From assembly GCA_036521995.1 (NCBI GenBank), contig DATDGR010000229.1:1-23837 (forward strand): a stretch of 23,837 nt of DNA. The letters run 5' to 3'. Both the position numbers and the translations under genes were made by a program. Under the pieces are notes generated by a model. It saw only the letters and a list, made by a program, of their open reading frames with translations. It made no database searches and was not told the DNA's origin. The DNA is from Gp13-AA77 sp036521995 (GTDB lineage: Bacteria > Acidobacteriota > Terriglobia > UBA7540). Of this stretch, positions 7,626-15,404 are shown piece after piece (within the stretch, counting starts at the first letter, position 1; every line of letters starts with the position of its first letter).

Positions 7626-9157
7626 TGCGAGAGCAGCGCATCGATGCCGCGCGCGGCGGTCATTCCCTCGGCCACCGCGTCCACTACTTCCTTGCCGCCG
7701 TTTACGCAGTCGCCGGCCGCGTAATACTTCGGATTCCCAGCCTGATGCGTGCGGGCGTCAACCACGACGCGTCCGCCGTTCACCTCTACCCCAGGGATCG
7801 ATCGCAAGAACTCCGTCACCGGCCGCTGCCCTAGCGCCTTTACCACCATGTCAACCCCAAGAACGAACTCCGAGCCGGCCACCACCTCAACTCGCGCATA
7901 GCGGCCCCGGCCCTCGAGCCGCGTGCGCGCACAAGTGAGACCTGTCACCGCGCCGTCCCGGCCGAGGATCGCCAGAGGGGTGGTATACCATAGGAAGGTG
8001 ACGCCGTCTCGCTGGGCCAGCTCGTACTCATACCGGAAGGCAGGCATCGAGTCTTCTCCCCGGCGGTAAATCAGGTAGACCGACTCGGCGCCCAGCCTTC
8101 GTGCTGCCGTGACCGCGTCAATAGCCGTGTTGCCGGCACCGATCACCGCCACACGAGGGCCCACGTCGATTTGCGCAAAAGCCTCGCTCTTGGTTCGCTG
8201 GATGAACTGGAGAGCGCCGCAGACCCCGTCCAAGTCTTCGCCCGGCAGTTGCAAGTCCCAAGTCTCGCCGAGGCCAACACCAACGAAGACCGCGTCGTAA
8301 CGGGCCTCGAGTTCGTCCAGCGTAACGCACGAGACAGGCTCAAGAGATGGCGCCACGCCTGCCATGGTGCCCAGGACCGCGCCGGCGTCATTCTGAAGAG
8401 CCGAAGGCGACGAAGAATCTGCTGTAATTGGCTGAAAGGCAGATCCTTCGCTGCGTGCAGGGTGACAACGTAGGGAATTGGTCAACGAAGTGGCCTTTTC
8501 TGCGGAGCCGTGCGATGCCCGGCCCATCACTTCCACGCCTTGGCGAAATTTCACGCCCAGAGCTTCCACCATCTTCACTTCGCGCAGGCTGTCGGCAGCG
8601 CGGGTTTTGTAAGCCGCGATGCCATACGTGTTCAAACCGCCAGGCGACGGATTGCGGTCGAAGATCGTCACGTCGTAGCCCCGTTGCGCGAGTTCCGCCG
8701 CACAGGCCAGCGAAGCCGGTCCGGAACCAATGCAGGCGACACGCCGTCCGTTGGGCTTGCCGGCCTGAAAGATTCTGATCTCCCGGTCCAGCACGTAGTC
8801 GACGGCATAGCGCTGCAGGCGCCCGATCTCGACCGGCCTCTCTTCGGAACCGTTCAGCACGCAGGCGCCTTCACAAAGCACCTCGGTTGGACAAACGCGT
8901 CCGCAGCTCTCACCCAGAACATTGGCGCTCAGGATCACGCGTGCCGCGCCTTTCAGATTTCCCGTCCCAATCTTCTGGATGAACGACGGAACGTCGATGC
9001 GCGTGGGGCAAGCCTTGATGCAAGGGGCGTCAAAGCAATAGAGACAGCGGCTGGCTTCGATCAGTGACTGCTGGGGCGTGAATGGCGGATTGATATCGGC
9101 GAAGTTCTGTTCATACTTGTCCTCCGGCAACTTGGGAGCGATCCTGCGCAAGATCAT
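7619..9157 (-). CDS. preT: Dihydropyrimidine dehydrogenase subunit PreT, with in-frame repeat insert
   Basis: This GltD-like electron-transfer subunit passes electrons between NAD(P)H and PreA. N-terminal iron-sulfur cysteines lie in RCLYCFDAPCIKACP (residues 37-51) and CGRVCPTEVLCEGAC (85-99). An FAD Rossmann motif is at GSGPASLACAAEL (144-156), and a second dinucleotide site is at VIGAGNTAID. A C-terminal YYAAGDCVNGGKEVV completes the fold. At 512 residues it is longer than the usual 410-450. The excess is residues about 213-276, whose core (230-258) is encoded by a dispersed repeat at 8387-8468. The stop codon lies inside a palindrome at 7604-7625. An extended -10 box ends 6 nt before the ATG and no ribosome-binding site is seen, so the mRNA may be leaderless. 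Confidence 0.93.
   Translation of the reverse strand: MILRRIAPKLPEDKYEQNFADINPPFTPQQSLIEASRCLYCFDAPCIKACPTRIDVPSFIQKIGTGNLKGAARVILSANVLGESCGRVCPTEVLCEGACVLNGSEERPVEIGRLQRYAVDYVLDREIRIFQAGKPNGRRVACIGSGPASLACAAELAQRGYDVTIFDRNPSPGGLNTYGIAAYKTRAADSLREVKMVEALGVKFRQGVEVMGRASHGSAEKATSLTNSLRCHPARSEGSAFQPITADSSSPSALQNDAGAVLGTMAGVAPSLEPVSCVTLDELEARYDAVFVGVGLGETWDLQLPGEDLDGVCGALQFIQRTKSEAFAQIDVGPRVAVIGAGNTAIDAVTAARRLGAESVYLIYRRGEDSMPAFRYEYELAQRDGVTFLWYTTPLAILGRDGAVTGLTCARTRLEGRGRYARVEVVAGSEFVLGVDMVVKALGQRPVTEFLRSIPGVEVNGGRVVVDARTHQAGNPKYYAAGDCVNGGKEVVDAVAEGMTAARGIDALLSHG
8387..8468. repeat. Dispersed inverted-repeat element inside preT
   Basis: An 82-bp imperfect inverted repeat. The left arm begins GTCATTCTGAAGAGCCGAAG and the right arm ends CCTTCGCTGCGTGCAGGGTG followed by ACA. 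Bases 8389-8418 match 28 of 30 positions of an intergenic copy at 10703-10732. It is in frame with preT and encodes CHPARSEGSA and SSSPSALQNDA. I recall similar CHPxRSEGS-type translations in other acidobacterial genomes. Confidence 0.8.
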
Positions 9158-9277
9158 GGCCGCATTCTAACAGGGAAAGACGCGCTGGTAACTCAATCCA
9201 TTTCGGGATGACTGGCCTACAACCGGCAGTGATACCATGGCATGAATCCAAATGAGTCTCTTTGCGGAGTGATCACA

Positions 9278-10669
9278 ATGCGCTTCGACACCCTCATCAA
9301 GAACGGCCTTGTCGTGTCCGCGACCGATACGTACGCCGCCGACCTTGGCATCGCAGGCGGCAAGATCATGGCGCTGGCCGCCGACCTACCTGCCGATTCT
9401 GCGTCCGAGGTCGTGGATGCAGCCGGCCATTACGTTCTTCCCGGCGGCATTGACGTTCACACCCACCTCGACATGCCGTTCGGAGGCACCACCAGCGCCG
9501 ACGACTTTGAGACCGGCACCATCGCGGCTGCGTTTGGCGGCACCACAACTCTGATCGACTTTGCCATCCAGTACAAAGGGCAAACACTGCGCACGGCGCT
9601 TGAGACCTGGTGGAAGAAAGCCGACGGCAAAGCGGCCATCGACTATGGCTTCCACTGCATCATGACCGATCTGCCCGAGGCGCGGCTGGAAGAGATGAAA
9701 GCCCTGTCCGGCGAAGGAGTGACCAGCTTCAAGCTTTTCATGGCCTATCCCGGAGTTTTCATGGTGGAAGACGCGCTGATCTTCAAGGCGATGCTCAAGG
9801 CTTCGGAAACCGGGTCGTTGGTGTGCATGCACGCGGAAAACGGCGGCGCCATCGATGTGATCGTGCAGCGCGCGCTGGCCGAGGGCAAGACGGCGCCCAA
9901 ATACCATGCTCTCACCCGGCCGACGACCGCAGAAGCCGAGGCTACCTCACGAGCCATCGCGCTCGCTGAGATGGCCGGGGCGCCGGTTTACATCGTTCAC
10001 CTCTCGTGCTACGAGGCGCTGGAGAAAGTTCGCGAAGCCCGCGACCGCGGCTTGCCAGCTTACGCCGAAACCTGCCCGCAGTATCTCTATCTTTCGCTCG
10101 ACAATTTCGATGTGCCCGGCTTCGAAGGCGCCAAGTACGTCTTCACGCCACCGCTGCGTGAGAAGTGGCATCAGGAAAAACTCTGGAGCGGGCTGGCAGC
10201 CGATCAGCTGCAGGTGGTTTCCACGGACCACTGCCCCTTCTGCTACAAGGAGCAGAAGGAACTCGGCAAGGACGACTTCACCAAGATCCCCAACGGCGGT
10301 CCTGGGATCGAGCACCGGTTGAGCCTGGTCTACAGCGGCGGCGTACACGGCGGAAGGTTTTCGGTGAACCGGTTTGTGGAGTTGGTCGCGACGGCGCCCG
10401 CCAAGCTGTTCGGCCTTTATCCGCGCAAAGGCGCGATCGCGGTGGGTTCGGACGCCGACCTGGTGATCTTTGACCCACGCGCCGAGCAGGTGATCAGCGC
10501 TCAAACCCACCACATGCGGGTGGACTACTCCATGTTCGAAGGCATCAAGGTAATAGGAGTGCCTAAACAGGTGTTTTCTCGCGGACGGCTGGTGATCGAC
10601 CGAGGCAAGTTCGTGGGCCGGGCAGGGCAGGGCGAGTTTATCCGGCGCCAACCTCACAGCGTTCCTTAA
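9278..10669 (+). CDS. hydA: Dihydropyrimidinase (D-hydantoinase)
   Basis: This 463-residue cyclic amidohydrolase opens dihydrouracil or dihydrothymine to the N-carbamoyl-beta-amino acid, the step between PreTA and beta-ureidopropionase. The binuclear metal site is complete: H61 and H63 in GIDVHTHLD, Lys152 in TSFKLFMAYPG (the carboxylated lysine), H185 in CMHAENG, H241 in IVHLSC and D317 in STDHCPF. The ATG at 9278 has CGGAG 8 nt upstream and yields the usual LIKNG start; the ATG at 9242 would add 12 unrelated residues. It is divergent from preT across 120 bp. Hydantoins, or conceivably allantoin, could also be substrates, as the window has no dedicated allantoinase. Confidence 0.95.
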   Translation: MRFDTLIKNGLVVSATDTYAADLGIAGGKIMALAADLPADSASEVVDAAGHYVLPGGIDVHTHLDMPFGGTTSADDFETGTIAAAFGGTTTLIDFAIQYKGQTLRTALETWWKKADGKAAIDYGFHCIMTDLPEARLEEMKALSGEGVTSFKLFMAYPGVFMVEDALIFKAMLKASETGSLVCMHAENGGAIDVIVQRALAEGKTAPKYHALTRPTTAEAEATSRAIALAEMAGAPVYIVHLSCYEALEKVREARDRGLPAYAETCPQYLYLSLDNFDVPGFEGAKYVFTPPLREKWHQEKLWSGLAADQLQVVSTDHCPFCYKEQKELGKDDFTKIPNGGPGIEHRLSLVYSGGVHGGRFSVNRFVELVATAPAKLFGLYPRKGAIAVGSDADLVIFDPRAEQVISAQTHHMRVDYSMFEGIKVIGVPKQVFSRGRLVIDRGKFVGRAGQGEFIRRQPHSVP

Positions 10670-10693
10670 TCTAGCACCTCGCTGAAAACTGGC

Positions 10694-10738
10694 CCTGTCT
10701 GCCATTCTGAGGAGCCGAAGACGACGAAGAATGACAGG
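10694..10738. repeat. Intergenic copy of the dispersed repeat, hairpin-forming
   Basis: CCTGTC-TGC-CATTCT pairs with AGAATGACAGG around a 19-nt loop, leaving a 3-nt bulge. The core 10703-10732 is nearly identical to the element in preT. It lies between the convergent hydA and Gluconate_2-dh3 genes and could slow or end transcription, but no T-tract follows. Confidence 0.7.
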
Positions 10739-10766
10739 CTGGGCTGGGCAGCGCTTCAGCGGCACC

Positions 10767-11471
10767 TCATCGATGACTACTCGTGGCCGCGGGGGAATGC
10801 TCGCAGCCTGGGAGACTGTCCCAGGCCACCTGGCCGGTCCAGCCGAGTTCTTTCATGCCGAATTCTGAAGAATAAAAGGCGCCACTCACCCACCCTTTTA
10901 TGTCCTCGAAGTGATCGCGCATGGTGAGGGCCGGTGCCTCACTTCCATTCGCCGCCGGCACCGCAGGCCGGCGCCTTCGGCGGCGTCCCTGGCCCGGCTG
11001 ACCCTGTTCGCCGGCCGACGCCGCGGTCAGAATGGCGACCTGCTGGTCCTCGCTGAGATCCTTGAAGGGCTGGTTGTGACGCGCGACGGCCTCGTGATCG
11101 AAAGCGCCGAGCGAGGCTACCAGCTTCTTCTGATTCTCCGGCGTGTCAACTGAGATCAGTGTGTCCACAAACCGGTTCACTTGCGCCTGGGTGGAATTCG
11201 GAACAATTAGCTCGGCCATAACAATGAATGTCTCGTTCTGGTGCGGATCGAAGAATTGCGGCTGCCAATCGGGCCCCGCGGCCGTGGCGCTCGCGGCCAG
11301 GGCGGTTGCGCTCATCAGGTGCTTGTGGATGGGGTGCGCGGCCAGCGGCACCGGCAACACGAGCCCGGCACCGGCACTGCCCAGCAAGCGTTGAACCGCC
11401 TGGCGGCGGCTCAGACCGCGCGTCTCGCGAGTCTCGGCGTGATTGAGGATTCTCAGCGGTGACTTTTTCAT
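10767..11471 (-). CDS. Gluconate_2-dh3 family subunit with Tat signal
   Basis: This 234-residue protein has the features of the small subunit of gluconate-2-dehydrogenase-type complexes. LSRRQAVQRLLGSAGAGLVLP (residues 20-40) is a good twin-arginine signal with a hydrophobic core and AAH cleavage region. The mature part contains FFDPHQNETFIVMAELIVP and GWVSGAFYSSEFGMKELGWTG, typical of the family. Residues about 155-185 form a low-complexity insert with a run of six arginines and Gly/Gln/Pro/Ala. It follows the GMC gene by 64 bp on the same strand. In known complexes of this type the small subunit carries the export signal for the flavin subunit, which lacks one; that fits here. The substrate is unknown. 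Confidence 0.85.
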   Translation of the reverse strand: MKKSPLRILNHAETRETRGLSRRQAVQRLLGSAGAGLVLPVPLAAHPIHKHLMSATALAASATAAGPDWQPQFFDPHQNETFIVMAELIVPNSTQAQVNRFVDTLISVDTPENQKKLVASLGAFDHEAVARHNQPFKDLSEDQQVAILTAASAGEQGQPGQGRRRRRRPAVPAANGSEAPALTMRDHFEDIKGWVSGAFYSSEFGMKELGWTGQVAWDSLPGCEHSPAATSSHR

Positions 11472-11535
11472 TTCGCCCCAGCCTTATTTCGAATGCCCCT
11501 CGGTTGGGCCCTGCGGTGACATGCGGTCACAAGCC

Positions 11536-13221
11536 TCACACGTTCCCTCGTTTCATTTCTCCCATTAGATAGTCCATCGATCGCACGCACAGGGTCATGA
11601 TGGTCAGCGTAGGATTCTGGCACGCGGTTGAGGTGAAGCCGGCGCCGTCGCACATAAAGACGTTCTTCACATCGTGAGACTGCTGAAACTGGTTGAGGAC
11701 GGACTTCTTGGGGTCGTTGCCCATGCGCGCGATGCCCACTTCGTGGATGGCCCATCCCGGCGTGGAGGGATGCTCGTTCTTGTGGACGTTCTTCGCCCCG
11801 GCAGCCTCAAGCATCTCCCCGGCCGACTCGGCCATGTCTTTCACCATCGCCGATTCGTTTTCACCATATGTCATGTGAATGCGCAGCACCGGGATTCCGA
11901 AGGTGTCTTTCATCTCGGGATCGATTTCCACGTAGTTGTCCCAGCGGGCCAGGCATTCCCCGAAACCGCCGATCCCGAGGTAACACTGGCCTTGCAAAAG
12001 GGCCTCTTTGTAGCTCTTGCCGAACCCCGCGGCGCCCCAATTAAATCCGGTGCCGCCGCCGCCCTCGTAGCCGAAGCCGCGCAGGAAATTCTTCGACCTC
12101 GGTCCCCCGGGCAGATTGCGGAAGCGCGCTACGTACATACCGGCCGGCCGATTCGGGCCGTTGATGCTGGGTTTCCCGGCCAGGTCCGGAAATTCTCCGC
12201 TGGCCCCGCCTCCCATGATGTGGTCCATCAGGTAGTGGCCAAGCACTCCGCTCGAATTTGCGAGCCCCTTCGGATACTGGCTGTTGGCGGAGTTCAGCAG
12301 GATGCGCACCGACTCCAGAGACTGCGCGCAGAGCACCACGGCCCGCGCCTTCACCTCCCTCGGCTGGCGGGTGATGCGGTCGATGTAGAGCACGCCGCGG
12401 GCGCGATTCCGCTCCGGATCCATCAGAACCTGGTAGGCCATGGCGTTGGGAATGTGGGTGCAGTTGCCCGATTTCAGGGCGTCGGCCACGGTCGTGAACG
12501 CCGCATTGAAGTAAGAGTGGGTGACGCAGCCGCGCTCGCAGGGACCGCAGTAGTGACAGGCAGCGCGGCCGTTGATAGCCTTGGTCAGGTTGGCGCTCCG
12601 GGTCGGCATCGGTACCCAGCCGAGCTTGGCCTTCACGCTATTCCTGAACTGCGTTTCGGCGCAGTTCAAGGGCATGGGCGGCTGAAAATGTCCGTCGGGC
12701 AGATGCGGAAGTCCTTCGGCTTGGCCGCAGATGCCCACGTATTCTTCAACCAGATCGTAATAGGGCTCCACATCCTTGTAGCTGAGGGGCCAGTTTTCGC
12801 CGTAGCCGTCGAAGGAGGCCGCCTTAAAGTCGAGATCGCTCAATCGCAGGCTGACGCGTCCCCAGACGTTGGTGCGGCCTCCAGTCACGCGCAACCGGCC
12901 CTGCCAACTGAAAGGCTTGTCTGCCGCGGTGGTGTAAGGCTCATCGAGATCGTTTGCAAACCAGTCGTAGTTGTACTCCATGCAGGCGTAGCAGTCCTTC
13001 TGCACGGGACGCGTCCTGCGGATCACCGAATCGGCTTGATCCCGGTACTTCAGGTCAAACGCGGGCTTGTGCTCCGTGAAGTTCGCGTCGGACTGCGGGC
13101 GCCCGGCGTCCACCAACGCCACCTTCAGCCCAGCTTCGGACAAGCGCTTGCACGCCCAGCCGCCCGATGCGCCGGAACCCACCACTGCCACGTCATAGGA
13201 TGCGTTAGATTGATCTGCCAT
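11536..13221 (-). CDS. GMC-family FAD oxidoreductase with CxxCxxCxxxC motif
   Basis: This 561-residue flavoprotein has the FAD Rossmann motif VVGSGASGGWACKRL (residues 13-27), GGRTNVWGRVSLRL near 114-127, and the C-terminal IHEVGIARMG (His about 493) and CQNPTLTIM (Asn about 536) that carry the catalytic His/Asn pair of GMC enzymes. Residues 222-232 read CHYCGPCERGC, with ferredoxin-like spacing. Family relatives such as gluconate and FAD-glucose dehydrogenases bind an Fe-S cluster in this region. The start at 13221 follows GAGG; an upstream ATG at 13254 would add 11 residues. No signal peptide is seen, consistent with co-export with the Tat-tagged partner encoded downstream. It probably oxidises a sugar or sugar acid in the periplasm. 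The electron acceptor, often a cytochrome c, is not encoded next to it. Confidence 0.9.
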   Translation of the reverse strand: MADQSNASYDVAVVGSGASGGWACKRLSEAGLKVALVDAGRPQSDANFTEHKPAFDLKYRDQADSVIRRTRPVQKDCYACMEYNYDWFANDLDEPYTTAADKPFSWQGRLRVTGGRTNVWGRVSLRLSDLDFKAASFDGYGENWPLSYKDVEPYYDLVEEYVGICGQAEGLPHLPDGHFQPPMPLNCAETQFRNSVKAKLGWVPMPTRSANLTKAINGRAACHYCGPCERGCVTHSYFNAAFTTVADALKSGNCTHIPNAMAYQVLMDPERNRARGVLYIDRITRQPREVKARAVVLCAQSLESVRILLNSANSQYPKGLANSSGVLGHYLMDHIMGGGASGEFPDLAGKPSINGPNRPAGMYVARFRNLPGGPRSKNFLRGFGYEGGGGTGFNWGAAGFGKSYKEALLQGQCYLGIGGFGECLARWDNYVEIDPEMKDTFGIPVLRIHMTYGENESAMVKDMAESAGEMLEAAGAKNVHKNEHPSTPGWAIHEVGIARMGNDPKKSVLNQFQQSHDVKNVFMCDGAGFTSTACQNPTLTIMTLCVRSMDYLMGEMKRGNV

Positions 13222-13256
13222 AAGAGCCTCGGAATGTGACTCGTGCCAAGCCATCC

Positions 13257-13262
13257 ATCATA
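13257..13262 (-). promoter_or_regulatory. Possible -10 box for the GMC operon
   Basis: On the reverse strand these bases read TATGAT, five of six consensus positions, about 36 nt before the GMC start at 13221. No good -35 box is found at 17 nt, so this is a weak call. Confidence 0.25.
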
Positions 13263-13738
13263 CGCCAACTTGAGCGCACGCGAATGACCTCGCCGAAGCT
13301 TGCCGTCGCGATCCGACCCATGGCTCTTGACAGCAAGTTCGAATCCCGCCGCCGCCCGCGCAACTCACGCGCCTTCGGTCGATCCACGACGGCGCCGCGA
13401 CCGGCTGAGTTGACCGGGTGCGGGGCGCCGGGAAGCGGCTCATTGACCGGGAGGATGAAGTGGACAAGTTGTTTGTAATCTGACATATTCCGGCTTTGAT
13501 CGTTATGACCCACCCGGACGGACAGCGGCTCGCCAAGCGGTCCCGGCCGCTCGCAACGAGCAACTCGAGATATGTCCTACTTGATTCTCGCAACTCTCGC
13601 AACTGATTTCCTCACCACGCTGGCGGCCCACTACTAAATTTAAGACCACTGTGCATGAAACCGTTCTGAATGTCAATCTCACAGGTTGATCAGAACAGAC
13701 CGGCCGACCGTGGACCGGCCCTGATGTCGCCGGAATCG
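13263..13738. other. Intergenic region between divergent GMC and beta-propeller genes
   Basis: No convincing gene was found. Short reverse ORFs here are arginine/serine-rich with no recognisable domain. Bases 13337-13353 resemble the T-loop and 3' end of a tRNA (GTTCGAATCCC), but the stem does not pair and no anticodon arm lies upstream. A 9-bp tandem repeat, CTCGCAACT twice, is at 13587-13604. GACCGGCC occurs twice between 13699 and 13721. The TTGACCGGG nonamer occurs twice between about 13408 and 13451. Confidence 0.4.
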
Positions 13739-13767
13739 TTGCCGTTCTTGTAGCTCCCTGCTAAACT
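13739..13767 (+). promoter_or_regulatory. Candidate sigma70-type promoter for the beta-propeller gene
   Basis: TTGCCG at 13739-13744 and TAAACT at 13762-13767 are separated by 17 nt. Each matches four of six consensus positions. Transcription would start near 13774 and leave a leader of about 27 nt before the ATG at 13802, containing the AGGAG ribosome-binding site. Confidence 0.4.
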
Positions 13768-13801
13768 CGCCGTTCCATGGCGAGCTGCAAAAGGAGATTC
13801 G

Positions 13802-15388
13802 ATGAAACCAGCCGCGAAGGCATCTGCCATTGCGATCGCACTCACAGTCCTGCTCTTGTTCCCAACCTCACTGCACGCGGCCGATTGGCCGACCTTCGGC
13901 CACGACCCGCAGCGGTCAGGCTGGGCGTTCGAGGAGACCAAGCTGACTCTTCAAAATGCCGGGGACCTCGAGCTGAAGTGGAAAGCCCAAGCCAAGAATG
14001 AGCCGCGGTCGCTCACCGCCCTGACAGCTCCGGTGGTAGCGAGCGGCGTGGTGACGACTCACGGGACCAAAACGTTGGTTTATGTGGCGGGAAGCGGCGA
14101 CCATTTGTTCGCCTTCGACGCCGCCAATGGCAGCCTGGTGTGGAACACCGATTTCGACACCCACGTTCTGCCCAAGGACGAGGGAATGTGGCTCTGCCCG
14201 AATGGGATCAATGCCACGCCCGTGATCGACCGCAGCACGAATACGCTCTATGCCGTGGCGGTGGACGGCCGGCTGTACGGAGTGGATCTGGGGACCGGAA
14301 GCGTCAAGTTTGGCCCCGTCCAATTCGTGCCCGCGTTTTCCAAGAACTGGAGCTTGAATCTCTTCGATGGCGTCATCTATACCGCAATCTCCCAGGGCTG
14401 CGGGGGCGCACAATCAGGAATCTACTCCATTGAACTTGGAAACCCCAATCGTCCCGCCGTTCATGATCTCTTTGTCGCGCACGACGGCGGCGGCATCTGG
14501 GGCAGGGGAGGGCCTGTAATCGGCAAGAACGGCCGCATCTACGCGTCTACCGGCGATGGCGACTTCGTGCCCTGGAAAGGCGACTTCGCAAACAGCGTGG
14601 TGGCCGCGTCGCTGGACGATCTCAAGCTTCGCGACTACTACACGCCTACGAATTGGCAGGACGTCAGCCGGTACGACTTGGATATGGGCTCCGCCAGCCC
14701 GGTCTGGCTCGCCCACCGAAACTATAACCTGCTCGTGGCCGCCGGCAAGGAGGCCGTGGTCTATCTGATGGACGCGGACCTACTAGGGGACAAGGATCAC
14801 CAGACGCCTCTATTCACTGTCCATCTGGCGAACGACGAAAAGGCCTTTCAAGGAAAGGGAGTTTGGGGCGGATTTTCAGCCTGGAGGGACTTGCAAGACG
14901 AGACCTGGGTTTACGTTCCGATCTGGGGACCAGTGTCGAAGGATGCTCCCAGCTTTCCGCAGACCAATGAGCCTGCCCCGCACGGTTGCGTCATGGCGTT
15001 CAAAGTTGGTCTTGACCCTTCTTCCAAAAAACCCGTCCTCGAACCGGCCTGGATCTCGGGAGACCTGAACCTACCGGAACCGGTGGTCATCGCCAACGGT
15101 GTGGTTTATGCCCTCGCGACGGGCGAGAATCCGATGCAAACGGTGCAGAGCGGAGTAATTGTCAACAGCCCCCACCTTACCCTGCTCACCGACGCGCAAA
15201 GAAGGCTGAACACCAAGAACGCCGTGCTGTATGCCCTCGACGCGAAAACGGGTAAGACGCTTTACTCCAGCGGCGACGCCATATCGACCTGGACCCACTT
15301 CAGCGGTCTGGCCGTGGCCGATGGACGCATCTATGCCGTCGATCACGATTCCCGGCTCTATTGCTTTGGGCTCAAGGAGAAACCGTAG
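13802..15388 (+). CDS. Secreted PQQ-type beta-propeller repeat protein
   Basis: This 528-residue protein has an N-terminal Sec signal (MKPAAKASAIAIALTVLLLF, then PTSLHA-AD). It begins the mature part with WPTFGHDPQRSG and LELKWKA, the usual opening of quinoprotein-dehydrogenase-like propellers. Propeller blades can be read as repeated GxxYAVxxxG or YALDAKTGK elements, for example LYAVAVDGRLYGVDLGTG and AVLYALDAKTGKTLYSSG. The ATG has AGGAG 5 nt upstream. No cytochrome domain is present, and PQQ-binding residues cannot be confirmed by eye, so enzyme activity is uncertain. It could be a PQQ-dependent dehydrogenase or a non-catalytic propeller. It is monocistronic and divergent from the GMC operon. 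Confidence 0.85.
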   Translation: MKPAAKASAIAIALTVLLLFPTSLHAADWPTFGHDPQRSGWAFEETKLTLQNAGDLELKWKAQAKNEPRSLTALTAPVVASGVVTTHGTKTLVYVAGSGDHLFAFDAANGSLVWNTDFDTHVLPKDEGMWLCPNGINATPVIDRSTNTLYAVAVDGRLYGVDLGTGSVKFGPVQFVPAFSKNWSLNLFDGVIYTAISQGCGGAQSGIYSIELGNPNRPAVHDLFVAHDGGGIWGRGGPVIGKNGRIYASTGDGDFVPWKGDFANSVVAASLDDLKLRDYYTPTNWQDVSRYDLDMGSASPVWLAHRNYNLLVAAGKEAVVYLMDADLLGDKDHQTPLFTVHLANDEKAFQGKGVWGGFSAWRDLQDETWVYVPIWGPVSKDAPSFPQTNEPAPHGCVMAFKVGLDPSSKKPVLEPAWISGDLNLPEPVVIANGVVYALATGENPMQTVQSGVIVNSPHLTLLTDAQRRLNTKNAVLYALDAKTGKTLYSSGDAISTWTHFSGLAVADGRIYAVDHDSRLYCFGLKEKP

Positions 15389-15404
15389 CCGGGGGCAAGT
15401 TGGA

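Noticed and set aside
11674..13239. Forward 521-codon open frame antisense to the GMC gene
   Set aside because: It mirrors the GMC gene in a GC-rich region, has low-complexity composition and no recognisable domain, while the reverse-strand gene has all family motifs.
13337..13353. tRNA-like T-loop and 3' stem (GTTCGAATCCCGCCGCC)
   Set aside because: The five bases before the loop (GCAAG) do not pair with CCCGC, and no D-arm or anticodon arm is found upstream on either strand.
13205..13602. Reverse open frames of 102 and 114 codons upstream of the GMC gene
   Set aside because: They overlap each other in different frames, are Arg/Ser-rich and have no recognisable domain; MSDYKQLVHFILPVNEPLP is the only protein-like stretch and is too short to support a gene.
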